DNA of 64,000 bases from the NCBI GenBank assembly GCA_016192845.1, contig JACPTI010000098.1:1-64000 (forward strand). The letters run 5' to 3'. Below are positions 25,994 to 34,121 of the stretch, piece by piece (within the stretch, counting starts at the first letter, position 1; each line of letters begins with the position of its first letter). The notes under the pieces are model-generated. The model made no database searches and had not been told where the DNA came from. It saw only the letters and a program-made list of their open reading frames with translations. Both the position numbers and the translations under genes were made by a program. This DNA is from Acidobacteriota bacterium. Lineage in GTDB: Bacteria > Acidobacteriota > Vicinamibacteria > Vicinamibacterales > UBA2999.

Positions 25994-26326
25994 TTACAGC
26001 GGCTGGATCCGGGCGATCTGGAGGGTGAGACCAAGCAGCGCAAGGAGCACGCCGACCAACATCCCGACCAGCCACGGGAAGTGGCGGTCCATCTTCTGGT
26101 CCAAGCGGCGGATATCTGGGCGCAGCTCGCCCATGCCGGCGTGCATCTCCGCCCGCAGCTGGCCCATCTCCGTGCGCAGCTGGCCCGCCTCGGTGCGCAG
26201 CTCCGACCGCACCTGGCCCAGTTCGGCGCGGATGCCCCTGACATCAGCCCGCAAATCGGCCATGACCGCGGTGTGAACCTCCATCCGGCGTTCCAGGTAC
26301 GCGACCCGCTCGTCCAGGCTCGCCAC
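25994..26326 (-). CDS. Small coiled-coil protein with C-terminal membrane anchor (copy A)
   Basis: 110 aa from the GTG at 26326, preceded by GAGGAGGCGCCAAC. Residues 1-80 form a heptad coiled coil with repeated QLRTEMGQLRAEM-like units, ending in the amphipathic LDQKMDRHF. A single hydrophobic helix (WLVGMLVGVLLALLGLTLQI) and a short tail IARIQPL finish the protein. A shorter paralogue with the same first and last segments lies at 28160-28396, on the other side of the D-aminoacylase gene. Function unknown; the topology suggests an inner-membrane tethered oligomer. Confidence 0.78.
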   Translation of the reverse strand: MASLDERVAYLERRMEVHTAVMADLRADVRGIRAELGQVRSELRTEAGQLRTEMGQLRAEMHAGMGELRPDIRRLDQKMDRHFPWLVGMLVGVLLALLGLTLQIARIQPL

Positions 26327-26341
26327 GTTGGCGCCTCCTCG

Positions 26342-26367
26342 ATCGGGCCTCCCGCGGCCCGATTGTA
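26342..26367. promoter_or_regulatory. Palindrome and -10 box upstream of coiled-coil copy A
   Basis: ATCGGGCC (26342-26349) and GGCCCGAT (26356-26363) form a perfect 8-bp inverted repeat with a six-base centre. On the minus strand TACAAT (26367-26362) overlaps its edge, 36 bp before the GTG start, and could be the -10 box. The same arrangement recurs at 28413-28437. Confidence 0.5.
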
Positions 26368-26529
26368 CATCGTCGTTCCGCACCGCGAGCACGAGCTGTG
26401 CCAGACGGCGCCGCACCCGCCTTCAACTGTTTTCCGGCCGGAATTTGCCCCGCGCACGCGACGGGCTCGGAGGACGATGTTCATTTCTGCCGACCGGGGC
26501 CGCGGTCGACGTGGCAAAATCTGCGCGAG

Positions 26530-28158
26530 ATGCGGACTGCCCTCGCGTTCCGTGTTGTTGCGGCGCTGGCGATCGCACCTGTCGCGGTGGCGGTCGCCGC
26601 GGTCTTGCTGGCGCAAGAGCCCTCGTACGACCTCGTCATCCGCAACGGACGCATCGTCGACGGCACAGGCAACCCGTGGTACCAGAGCGACGTTGCCGTC
26701 CGTGGCGCCGTCATCGCCCGAATTGCGAGGCACATCGAGGCGCCGGCCGGGCGCACGATCGACGCAGGCGGCGCCGTCGTCGCACCGGGCTTCATCGATC
26801 TCCATACACACGCCATCGACTCCATCCTCGAGGTTCCGACAGCGGATAACTACGTCCGTCAGGGCGTGACGACGCTCATCAGCGGTCCGGACGGCCGATC
26901 GCCGGTGCCGCTCCGGCCGGTGCTCGATCGGATCGCCGCTACGCCCATCGTGCCGGACTTCGGCATGTTCGTCGGCCAGGGCTCGGTCCGCGAAGCGGTC
27001 GTCGGCTTGAACAACCGCCCGGGCAGCTCCGCCGAACTCGACGAGATGCGGGACGTCGTGCGGCAGGCGATGGCAGACGGAGCCTTCGGCCTCAGCACCG
27101 GCCTGTTTTACGTGCCCGGCACGTTCACGCCGACCGCGGAAATCGTGGAGCTTGCACGGGTCGCCGGCAGCCTCGGCGGCATCCACATCTCGCACATGCG
27201 CGACGAAGCGTCCCGGGTGCTCGAGAGCGTCCGCGAGACGATCGAGATTGGTGCGAAGGGCGCCCTGCCGACCCAGATTACGCACCACAAGGTCATCGGG
27301 CAGGCGAACTGGGGCCGGAGTGTCGAGACGCTGCGGCTCGTGGACGAGGCGCGCGCCCGCGGCGTTGATGCGACGATCGACGTCTACCCGTACACCGCCT
27401 CATCGACCAACGTCGCCTCGGCGCTCCTGCCGGCATGGGCGCTCGAAGGCGGTGTCGAACCGACGCTCGGCCGGCTCCGCGACGCGGCAACGCGGGCGCG
27501 CATCAAGACCGAAGCCGTCCGGCTGCTGCGCGACGAGCGCGGCGGCGGGGATCCACAGAACGTCCAGCTGGCACGCTGCGACTGGGACATGTCGCTGGCC
27601 GGCCGGCGCCTCGGCGATCTCACCCGCGAGCGCGGCCTCACGCCTTCCCTGGAGAACGCCGCCGAAACCGTGCTGTGGATTGTCGAACGCGGGAACTGCA
27701 GCGCGGTCTTCCACGCCATCGACGAGCAGGACCTGCAGCGCATCCTGCGGCATCCTGCATCGATGATCGCCTCGGACGGCGACATCCAGATGGTCGGCCG
27801 CGGCAGTCCTCACCCGCGCAGTTACGGGACGTTCGTGCGGGTGCTCGCCCGCTACGTCCGCGACCTGCACGTGCTCGCGCTGGAGGACGCGGTGCTGAAG
27901 ATGTCCGGGTTCCCTGCCCAGCGCGTCGGCCTGACCGATCGCGGCGTGCTGCGCGAAGGGCTGAAGGCCGACCTCGTCGTCTTCGACCCGGAGCGCGTGC
28001 GCGACCAGGCGACGTTCGAGCGGCCGCATCAATACCCGGAAGGTGTCTCGTACGTCCTGGTCAGCGGGCAGGTTGTCGTCGACAGGAGCCAGTTGACGTC
28101 CGCGCGCCCCGGCCGCGTGCTCTTCGGTGCGGGGCGGCGCCGTACGCCTGCGAACTGA
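26530..28158 (+). CDS. Exported N-acyl-D-amino-acid deacylase (D-aminoacylase) family amidohydrolase
   Basis: Zinc amidohydrolase, 542 aa, that releases D-amino acids from N-acyl forms. A signal peptide spans about residues 1-33. Then YDLVIRNGRIVDGTGNPWY, the metal site FIDLHTHAIDS, GVTTLISG, the GLSTGLFYVPG segment, HISHMRDE, ITHHKVIGQANWG and a late IASDGDIQ with the conserved Asp. These are hallmark motifs of the D-aminoacylase subfamily. The ATG at 26530 follows a shared promoter-like motif GTGGCAAAATCTGC (26512-26525) closely. Its stop overlaps by a few bases the convergent end of coiled-coil copy B. Confidence 0.92.
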   Translation: MRTALAFRVVAALAIAPVAVAVAAVLLAQEPSYDLVIRNGRIVDGTGNPWYQSDVAVRGAVIARIARHIEAPAGRTIDAGGAVVAPGFIDLHTHAIDSILEVPTADNYVRQGVTTLISGPDGRSPVPLRPVLDRIAATPIVPDFGMFVGQGSVREAVVGLNNRPGSSAELDEMRDVVRQAMADGAFGLSTGLFYVPGTFTPTAEIVELARVAGSLGGIHISHMRDEASRVLESVRETIEIGAKGALPTQITHHKVIGQANWGRSVETLRLVDEARARGVDATIDVYPYTASSTNVASALLPAWALEGGVEPTLGRLRDAATRARIKTEAVRLLRDERGGGDPQNVQLARCDWDMSLAGRRLGDLTRERGLTPSLENAAETVLWIVERGNCSAVFHAIDEQDLQRILRHPASMIASDGDIQMVGRGSPHPRSYGTFVRVLARYVRDLHVLALEDAVLKMSGFPAQRVGLTDRGVLREGLKADLVVFDPERVRDQATFERPHQYPEGVSYVLVSGQVVVDRSQLTSARPGRVLFGAGRRRTPAN

Positions 28159-28159
28159 A

Positions 28160-28396
28160 TTAGACCGGCTGCAGGCGGGACACCTGAACAGCAAGGCCGA
28201 CGAGGGCGAGGAGTACGCCGACCAGCACGCCCACCAGCCAGGTGAACTGGCGATCGATCTTCCGGTCGACGCGGTCGAAGCGACGGTCCATATCCGTACA
28301 CAACGCGCGCATTTCGGCCCGGATGTCGGCCATCAATGCGCTGTGATCTTCCATCCGCCCTTCCAGGTACGCGACCCGCTCCTCCAGGCTCGCCAT
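28160..28396 (-). CDS. Small coiled-coil protein with C-terminal membrane anchor (copy B)
   Basis: 78 aa; ASLEERVAYLEGRMEDHSALM at the start and WLVGVLVGVLLALVGLAVQV as the membrane helix match copy A (25994-26326) almost residue for residue. The long middle coiled coil of copy A is shortened to about 20 residues. Convergent with the D-aminoacylase, with stops two bases apart. Confidence 0.75.
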   Translation of the reverse strand: MASLEERVAYLEGRMEDHSALMADIRAEMRALCTDMDRRFDRVDRKIDRQFTWLVGVLVGVLLALVGLAVQVSRLQPV

Positions 28397-28412
28397 GTCG
28401 GACGCCTCCTCG

Positions 28413-28437
28413 ATCGGGCCGCCGTGGCCCGATTGTA
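28413..28437. promoter_or_regulatory. Palindrome and -10 box upstream of coiled-coil copy B
   Basis: ATCGGGCC (28413-28420) and GGCCCGAT (28426-28433) with a five-base centre, and TACAAT on the minus strand at 28437-28432. Identical in design to the site of copy A, including the following GTACATCGTCGT. Conservation of both in the duplicate argues for a regulatory role. Confidence 0.5.
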
Positions 28438-28597
28438 CATCGTCGTCCCAGGCATGAGGCGTGCCAGCTCAGGTCGCGTCCGGCCTGAGCGAGTTCCCGC
28501 CGAAATTCCGCCAACTCGCTTTCGTGACGCGTCATAACACGTTCGTTTCTGCACGCCCGCGCGGCGTTGACCGTGGCAGAATCTGCGTACTTCCCTC

Positions 28598-28728
28598 ATG
28601 GCCCTCGCGCCAGGCACACGCATCGGACCGTACGAGGTGGCGGCGCCCCTCGACGCCGGCGCGATGGCGAGGTGTATCGCGCCCGCGACTCGCGGCTGGG
28701 TCGCAACGTCGCGCTGGACGGACGCTTC
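28598..28728 (+). pseudogene. N-terminal remnant of a eukaryotic-like Ser/Thr protein kinase
   Basis: ATG 28598 begins MALAPGTRIGPYEVAAPLDAG, the typical start of an acidobacterial STPK with its first strand and Gly-rich loop. At about 28670 the frame slips: the next frame reads GEVYRARDSRLGRNVAL, which continues the same kinase. After that, at about 28720, similarity ends and prfB's stop region follows. The VAVK lysine and the entire catalytic domain are missing. So one frameshift and a large 3' deletion have removed the gene. The rest of the 28397-28744 gap holds only its upstream region. Confidence 0.75.
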
Positions 28729-28744
28729 CTGAGCCATCACACCG

Positions 28745-29882
28745 TTACTCCTCCTCCGCCGGCACCGCCGCGCCGAGCGTGCCGCTCGCCTTCTGCATCA
28801 GGTACGTCTTGATGAACGGATCGAGGTCGCCGTCGAGCACGCGGTTGACGTCGCCCACCTCCACCTTCGTGCGGTGGTCCTTGATCATCTGGTACGGCTG
28901 CAGCACGTAGCTGCGGATCTGGCTGCCGAAGCCGATCTCTTTCTTCGCCCCGGCAATCTGCTCGAGCTTCTGCTGCTGCTCCTTCGTTCTCAGGTCGTAG
29001 AGCCGCGCCTTGAGCACCTTCATCGCCGACGAGCGGTTCTTGTGCTGCGATCGCTCGTTCTGGCACGACACGACGATGCCTGTGGGCAGATGCGTGATGC
29101 GGACCGCCGAGTCGGTCACGTTGACGTGCTGGCCCCCGGCGCCGCTCGACCGGTAAGTGTCGATGCGGAGGTCCTTTTCGTCGATCTCGACGTCGACGTC
29201 CTCGGGCAGCTCCGGCCAGACGAACACCGACGCGAACGACGTGTGCCGCCGCGCCGCCTGATCGAACGGCGAGATGCGGACGAGCCGGTGCACGCCCGCT
29301 TCCGCCGACATGAGGCCGAACGCGTACTCGCCGGCCACCGTGAATGTCGCGCTCTTGATCCCGGCTTCCTCGCCCGGCTGGTAGTCGATCACTTCGCGCC
29401 GGAAGCCGCGCCGCTCGGCCCATTTCAGGTACATCCGGAGCAGCATCTCGGCCCAGTCCTGTGACTCGGTGCCGCCGGCGCCGGGGTGGATCGTCACGAT
29501 CGCGTTGGCGCGATCGTGCTCGCCGCCGAGCATCTTCTTCGTCTCTGCGGCTTCGACTTCGGCCTGGAACTCGTCCAGGCTGCGCGCCAGATCGGCGCCC
29601 ACGTCCTCGCCCGCGTTCGCCCACTCGACGAGCACGTCGAGGTCGTCGGCGCGCCGCTTGAGCGACTGATGGAGCGCCTGGTCCTCCTCGAGGCGCCGCC
29701 GGCGCTGCATCACCTTCTGCGCGTCGGCCTGGTTGTTCCAGAAGCCCGGCTCGGCGATCTGCTTCTCGATCTCCGCAAGCTGTTCGTCGAGGCGAGCCCC
29801 CTCAAAGATGCCTCCGCAGTTCTGCCGCCCGGCCGCTCAGGTCGTCGTACCGCCGTATCAGATCATCGATTTCGACTGCCAA
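28745..29882 (-). CDS. prfB: Peptide chain release factor 2, with programmed +1 frameshift
   Basis: Terminates translation at UGA/UAA. The main frame (28745-29803) carries the SPF codon-recognition motif in VRISPFDQA, and GGQ in SSGAGGQHVN for peptidyl-tRNA hydrolysis. The first 26 codons lie in the preceding frame, beginning at a TTG at 29882 (LAVEIDDLIRRYDDL) with GGAGG seven bases upstream, and stop at TGA 29804-29802. Joining both by a +1 shift gives about 378 residues with the expected start of RF2. The start overlaps the end of lnt by 25 bp. The shift makes RF2 autoregulate, as known for this family. Confidence 0.94.
29802..29818 (-). promoter_or_regulatory. RF2 programmed +1 frameshift site
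   Basis: On the minus strand the sequence reads CGG AGG CAT CTT TGA G. It keeps the classic geometry: a Shine-Dalgarno-like GGAGG three bases before the CTT slip codon, then an in-frame TGA. Slippage from CUU to UUU places GAG in the A site and opens the main frame (EGARLDEQL). Low RF2 favours slippage. Confidence 0.93.
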
Positions 29883-31417
29883 ACACGCCTCCGTTCGCGA
29901 ATCGTCACGAGCGCGACCATGGTGACCGCGATCGCCAGGTAGGCGGCCAGGTCGCCAATCCGCGCATACATCGTACGCCCGGTCAGCACCCGCGCCTCGC
30001 CGACGAGCCCCGCCTGCTCGAAGATCGCGGACCGCTGCACCACGCGCCCGTACGGATCGACGATGCCGCTGATGCCGGTGTTGGCGGCGCGCGCGAGGTA
30101 GCGTCCCTGCTCGATCGCCCGCATCGACGCCAGCTCGAAGTGCTGGTACGGCGCCGACGAATATCCGTACCACGCATCGTTCGTGATCGTCGTCAGGAGC
30201 TGGCTGCCGGCGAGGACCGCATCCCGGATGAGCGAGGGGTACACCACCTCATAGCAGATCGCCGTGTTGACGAGGTGCGGCCCCACCGGCAGCATCACCG
30301 TCGACGTCCCGGGCGCGAACTCCGCCAGCCGCTCGACGAGCGGCGACGCGAAATACAGCCACTCCTTGAACGGGATGTACTCCCCGAACGGTACGAGGTG
30401 AATCTTGCGGTACACGGCGCCCGTCTCGCCCTGGGGTGTCAGCAGGAAGGCGGCGTTGTACAGGCGAAGGACGTCGCCGCTGCGGTCCACCTGGTCGCTC
30501 CCGAACAGAATCGGCACCTGGACTTCGCGCGCCAGCGCGCGCAGCGCCGCGGCGCCCGCCGGCTCCTCCTCGAACATGAACGGCGTGGAGGATTCCGGCC
30601 AGATGACGAACTCGGCGCCCCGCCCGACCGCGTCGCGCGTCATGGCGATGTAGGTGGTGAAGATCCGCCGCGCCTCGCGCGGGTTCCACTTGTCTTCCTG
30701 CGCGATGTTCCCCTGGAGGAGGCCGATGCGGATCGGCGTTCCCTCACGCGTGAGGGCGCCGTCGGCGATCCGCCACGCCCCCCAGCCGCCGACGGCTGTG
30801 AGCGTAACGAAGGCCGCAGCGGCCGCCGCGCCACGCGCCCGGCCGCGGGCGACGAGCGCGTAGGCCAGCGAGCCGTTCACGTAGGCGACGAGTGCCGACA
30901 GGCCGTAGACGCCGAGCACGCTGGCCAGTTGCGCCACCGGCAGCACGGTCACCTGGCTGTTGCCGAGCGGCACCCAGGGAAACCCGCCGAACAGGTACCC
31001 GCGCAGGTACTCTGTCGCCACCCACACAGCGGGGGCGAGCAGGAGCGCTCGGGTGCCCGCGCCACGCGCCAGCCGGCTCATGATGAGCGCCGTCAGCGCC
31101 GGGAAGAGCGCGAGGTACAACGCCAGCAGGAGCATGGCGAGCGCCGCGAGCGGGGCCGCCAGTCCGCCGAAGGTCCGCAGGACCGCCCCGGTCCAGTAGA
31201 GCGTGCCGACGAAGTAGACGAGGCCGGCGGCCAGCCCGAGCGTGAACGCGCGCAGCGCGCTCGTCGGCCGGCCCGCGTGCAGCCGTCCGCTGACCGCCAG
31301 CAGCAGCGGGACCACCGCGATCCAGGCGAAGGCGGGATGACCGAACCGGGGAAAGCTCAGCGCGAGCAGCGTGCCCGACAGCAGCGCGAGGGAGTAGTCC
31401 AATACCGCCATTTTCAC
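29858..31417 (-). CDS. lnt: Apolipoprotein N-acyltransferase
   Basis: Inner-membrane enzyme that adds the third acyl chain to lipoproteins. 519 aa. N-terminal half with six to seven hydrophobic helices; C-terminal half is the nitrilase-like domain. Catalytic residues are visible: Glu in IWPESSTPFMFEE, Lys in YRKIHLVPFGEYIPF, and Cys in NTAICYEVVYPSL. PFGEYIP and the ARAANTGISG segment are diagnostic. The start could be GTG 31417 or ATG 31411. It overlaps the prfB start, so the two are co-expressed. Confidence 0.94.
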   Translation of the reverse strand: MKMAVLDYSLALLSGTLLALSFPRFGHPAFAWIAVVPLLLAVSGRLHAGRPTSALRAFTLGLAAGLVYFVGTLYWTGAVLRTFGGLAAPLAALAMLLLALYLALFPALTALIMSRLARGAGTRALLLAPAVWVATEYLRGYLFGGFPWVPLGNSQVTVLPVAQLASVLGVYGLSALVAYVNGSLAYALVARGRARGAAAAAAFVTLTAVGGWGAWRIADGALTREGTPIRIGLLQGNIAQEDKWNPREARRIFTTYIAMTRDAVGRGAEFVIWPESSTPFMFEEEPAGAAALRALAREVQVPILFGSDQVDRSGDVLRLYNAAFLLTPQGETGAVYRKIHLVPFGEYIPFKEWLYFASPLVERLAEFAPGTSTVMLPVGPHLVNTAICYEVVYPSLIRDAVLAGSQLLTTITNDAWYGYSSAPYQHFELASMRAIEQGRYLARAANTGISGIVDPYGRVVQRSAIFEQAGLVGEARVLTGRTMYARIGDLAAYLAIAVTMVALVTIRERRRVWQSKSMI

Positions 31418-31513
31418 CCGAACACTCGATTGACGGCACCTCCTGCCGGGGGCTAGACTTCGCGACGACCGTATTCATACCGCTTCACAGCGATGTTTCA
31501 GGAGAGATCCATC

Positions 31514-32818
31514 ATGACAAGAACCGGGCGAAAGACGTGGCGAGCGACACTGCTGCCCGCCGCAGGCGTGGCCACGATGGTGTGGTATCTGGCCGCAGGC
31601 GCGTTCGCGCAGAGCGCGCCGCGCTTCATGTTCGATCCGACGTGGCCCAAGCCGCTGCCGAACAAATGGAAGATCGGCGGCGTCACGGGCCTCGCGGTCG
31701 ACCGCAATGACGACGTGTGGGTGCTGAACCGGCCGAACGATCTCACGGACATCGAGCTCCATGCCGAGCTCACCCCGCCGCTCGCCGACTGCTGCGCGCG
31801 GCCGCCGTCGATGATCCATATCAGCAAGACCGGCGACGTGATCGGATCGTTCGACGCCCCGCAGGGGCACGGCATGGACGTCGACAGCAAGGGGTTCGTC
31901 TACATCGGCCAGGACACGGTCCGCAAGTACGATCCGAAGTCGGGCAAGCTGGTTGCCGAGATCGCGCGGACGCCCGAGCGCGAGGGCGGCGGCGGCGAAG
32001 GCGGCCGCGGAGCGGCCGCGCGTGTCCCGGGACGCGGCAGCCAGGGACCGGTCGCCGGCTTCCTCACGCCGCCCGGCGGGCGCGGGCAACCGAATCCGGA
32101 AGCGGCGGCCAAGGCGGCGGCGGCGCGCGCCGAGTTCCGCAAGAAGTACCCGCCCACAACCCCGATGATCGTGGGCGGACTCGAAGAGATTCGAATCATG
32201 GAGGCCGACAACGAGATCTACGTGGCCGACAGCTATCTGGGCGGACGCGTGCTCGTGTTCGATCTCACCACCTTCGCGTTCAAGCGCGGCTGGGGCGCAT
32301 ACGGGAAGCCGCTGTCGCAGGTCAGCACCAATGACGCCGACCGCGCCTACACGCCGGGCGGCCCGATGCCGAAGGAGTTCCGCGGACACCTGACACTGAA
32401 CGTCTCGAACGACGGTCTCGTGTACGCGGCCGACCGCAACGCCAACCGCATCCACGTCACGACCAAGGACGGCAAGTTCGTTAAGGAATTCATCGTCGCC
32501 CCGACGACAGGCGTCGGCGGCTCCACCGGTGGCGTCGGCTTCTCGCCCGACAAGGAACAACGCCTCCTCTACATCTCCGATCTGACGAACAACAAGATCT
32601 GGTTCCTCAACCGGCAGGACGGGAAGATCGTCGGCCAGATGGGCCAGATGGGCGACAACGGTGGCTCGTGGTACGGCCTGCACATGATTGCCGTCGACTC
32701 GCGCGGCAACGTCTATACGGGTGAAGTGTTTGCGGGTGAGCGCGTCCAGCGGTTCGTCCCCGCCGACAGCCCCAGGGGCAAGGTGCTGGAACAGCTGGCG
32801 AAAACGCCGCTGTTCTGA
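31514..32818 (+). CDS. Exported NHL-repeat beta-propeller protein (copy 1)
   Basis: 434 aa with a signal peptide ending near GAFAQSAP. Six-bladed propeller motifs recur: VTGLAVDRNDDVWVLNRP, GHGMDVDSKGFVYIGQD, NEIYVADSYLGGRVLVFD, NVSNDGLVYAADRNANRI, MIAVDSRGNVYTGEVF. A CC pair lies in LADCCARPPSMI. Between blades 2 and 3 is a Gly/Arg/Pro-rich insert of about 60 residues (EGGGGEGGRGAAAR). ATG 31514 has AGGAGAG upstream; an earlier ATG at 31493 lacks one. Followed 7 bp later by a close paralogue. Probably a secreted ligand-binding or lactonase-like propeller; no catalytic proof. Confidence 0.85.
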   Translation: MTRTGRKTWRATLLPAAGVATMVWYLAAGAFAQSAPRFMFDPTWPKPLPNKWKIGGVTGLAVDRNDDVWVLNRPNDLTDIELHAELTPPLADCCARPPSMIHISKTGDVIGSFDAPQGHGMDVDSKGFVYIGQDTVRKYDPKSGKLVAEIARTPEREGGGGEGGRGAAARVPGRGSQGPVAGFLTPPGGRGQPNPEAAAKAAAARAEFRKKYPPTTPMIVGGLEEIRIMEADNEIYVADSYLGGRVLVFDLTTFAFKRGWGAYGKPLSQVSTNDADRAYTPGGPMPKEFRGHLTLNVSNDGLVYAADRNANRIHVTTKDGKFVKEFIVAPTTGVGGSTGGVGFSPDKEQRLLYISDLTNNKIWFLNRQDGKIVGQMGQMGDNGGSWYGLHMIAVDSRGNVYTGEVFAGERVQRFVPADSPRGKVLEQLAKTPLF

Positions 32819-32825
32819 GGGCGAC

Positions 32826-34121
32826 ATGAGCATCATTCGACGCCTCGGGCTCGCCCTCGGCGCCGCCGCGGCCGCGGCGGCGATCGTCGCGACGACGAAC
32901 GAAAACGCGCTGGCGCAGGCGCCGGCCGTACCGCGGTATCTCTTCGACCCGACCTGGCCGAAGACGCTGCCGAACAAATGGAAGATGGGCGGGGTCACCG
33001 GCCTCGCCGTCGACAAGGACGACAACGTCTGGGTGCTGAACCGCCCGAACGACCTGCGCGATCTCGAGCTGCAGGCCGAGCTGACGCCACCCATCGCCGA
33101 CTGCTGCACGCGGCCGCCGTCGATGATTCACTTCGACAAGGCGGGCAACGTCATCGGTTCGTTCGACGCCCCGCAGGGGCACGGGATGGACGTCGACAGC
33201 CAGGGGTTCGTCTATATCGGGCAGGACACGGTGCGGAAGTACGACCCCAAGACCGGCACGGTCGTCGGCGAGGTGGCCCGTGCGCCCGAGACCGAGGGTG
33301 GGCGCGGCGGCGGCGGCCGCGGTCAGGCGGCGCGCGCGCCGGGCCGCGGCGGCCCGGGGCCGACCGGTACCTTCCCGCAGCCCGCGGGCCGGGGGGCGCC
33401 GGATCCGGCCGCGCAGGAGAAGCAGCTCGCGGCGATCGCGGCCTTCCGCGCGAAGTACCCGCCGTCGACTCCGATGATCGCCGGCCAGATCGAAGAAATC
33501 CGCATCGTTGAACCCGACGGCGAGATGTACGTCGCCGACAGCTATCTGGGCGGGCGCGTGATGGTCTTCGATCTGAAGACGCTGGCGTTCAAGCGCGGCT
33601 GGGGCGCGTACGGCAAGCCGCTGGCGCAGATCAGCACCAACGACGCGGACCACGACTACACGCCGAACGGGCCGATGCCGAAGGACTTCGCCGGCCACCT
33701 GACGCTGAACGTGTCGAATGACGGGCTCGTGTACGCGGCCGACCGCAACGCGAACCGCATTCACGTCACCGACAAGAACGGAAAGTTCCTCAAGGAGTTC
33801 GTCGTGGCGCCGCAGACGGGCGCGGGCGGGTCGACCGGGGGCGTGGCCTTCTCGCCCGACCGGGAGCAGCGGCTCCTGTTCATCTCGGACCTCACGAACG
33901 ACAAGATCTGGTTCCTCAACCGAGCCGACGGCAAGGTGATCGGCGACATGGGGAGCCGCGGCGAAAACGGCGGCCAGTGGTTCGGGCTCCACATGATTGC
34001 CGTCGACTCGCAGGGGAACATCTACACGGGCGAGGTGTTCAACGGGGAGCGGGCGCAGCGCTTCGTCCCGGCCGCGAGCACCCGCGGCAAGCTGCTCACG
34101 CAGCTTTTCGCGCTACGATGA
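32826..34121 (+). CDS. Exported NHL-repeat beta-propeller protein (copy 2)
   Basis: 431 aa, clearly a tandem duplicate of the preceding gene: the same FDPTWPK, LPNKWKMGGVTGLAVD, DCCTRPPSMI, GHGMDVDSQGFVYIGQD and LTLNVSNDGLVYAADRN blocks occur in the same order. Its own signal peptide (IRRLGLALGAAAAAAAI) and Gly-rich inter-blade insert have diverged far more than the blades. The stop overlaps the next start (ATGA at 34118-34121), so it is coupled to the amidohydrolase and the three genes form an operon. Confidence 0.85.
   Translation: MSIIRRLGLALGAAAAAAAIVATTNENALAQAPAVPRYLFDPTWPKTLPNKWKMGGVTGLAVDKDDNVWVLNRPNDLRDLELQAELTPPIADCCTRPPSMIHFDKAGNVIGSFDAPQGHGMDVDSQGFVYIGQDTVRKYDPKTGTVVGEVARAPETEGGRGGGGRGQAARAPGRGGPGPTGTFPQPAGRGAPDPAAQEKQLAAIAAFRAKYPPSTPMIAGQIEEIRIVEPDGEMYVADSYLGGRVMVFDLKTLAFKRGWGAYGKPLAQISTNDADHDYTPNGPMPKDFAGHLTLNVSNDGLVYAADRNANRIHVTDKNGKFLKEFVVAPQTGAGGSTGGVAFSPDREQRLLFISDLTNDKIWFLNRADGKVIGDMGSRGENGGQWFGLHMIAVDSQGNIYTGEVFNGERAQRFVPAASTRGKLLTQLFALR

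Noticed and set aside
29486..31456. 656-codon plus-strand open frame over prfB and lnt
   Set aside because: Antisense to two confident genes with catalytic motifs; no family features of its own.
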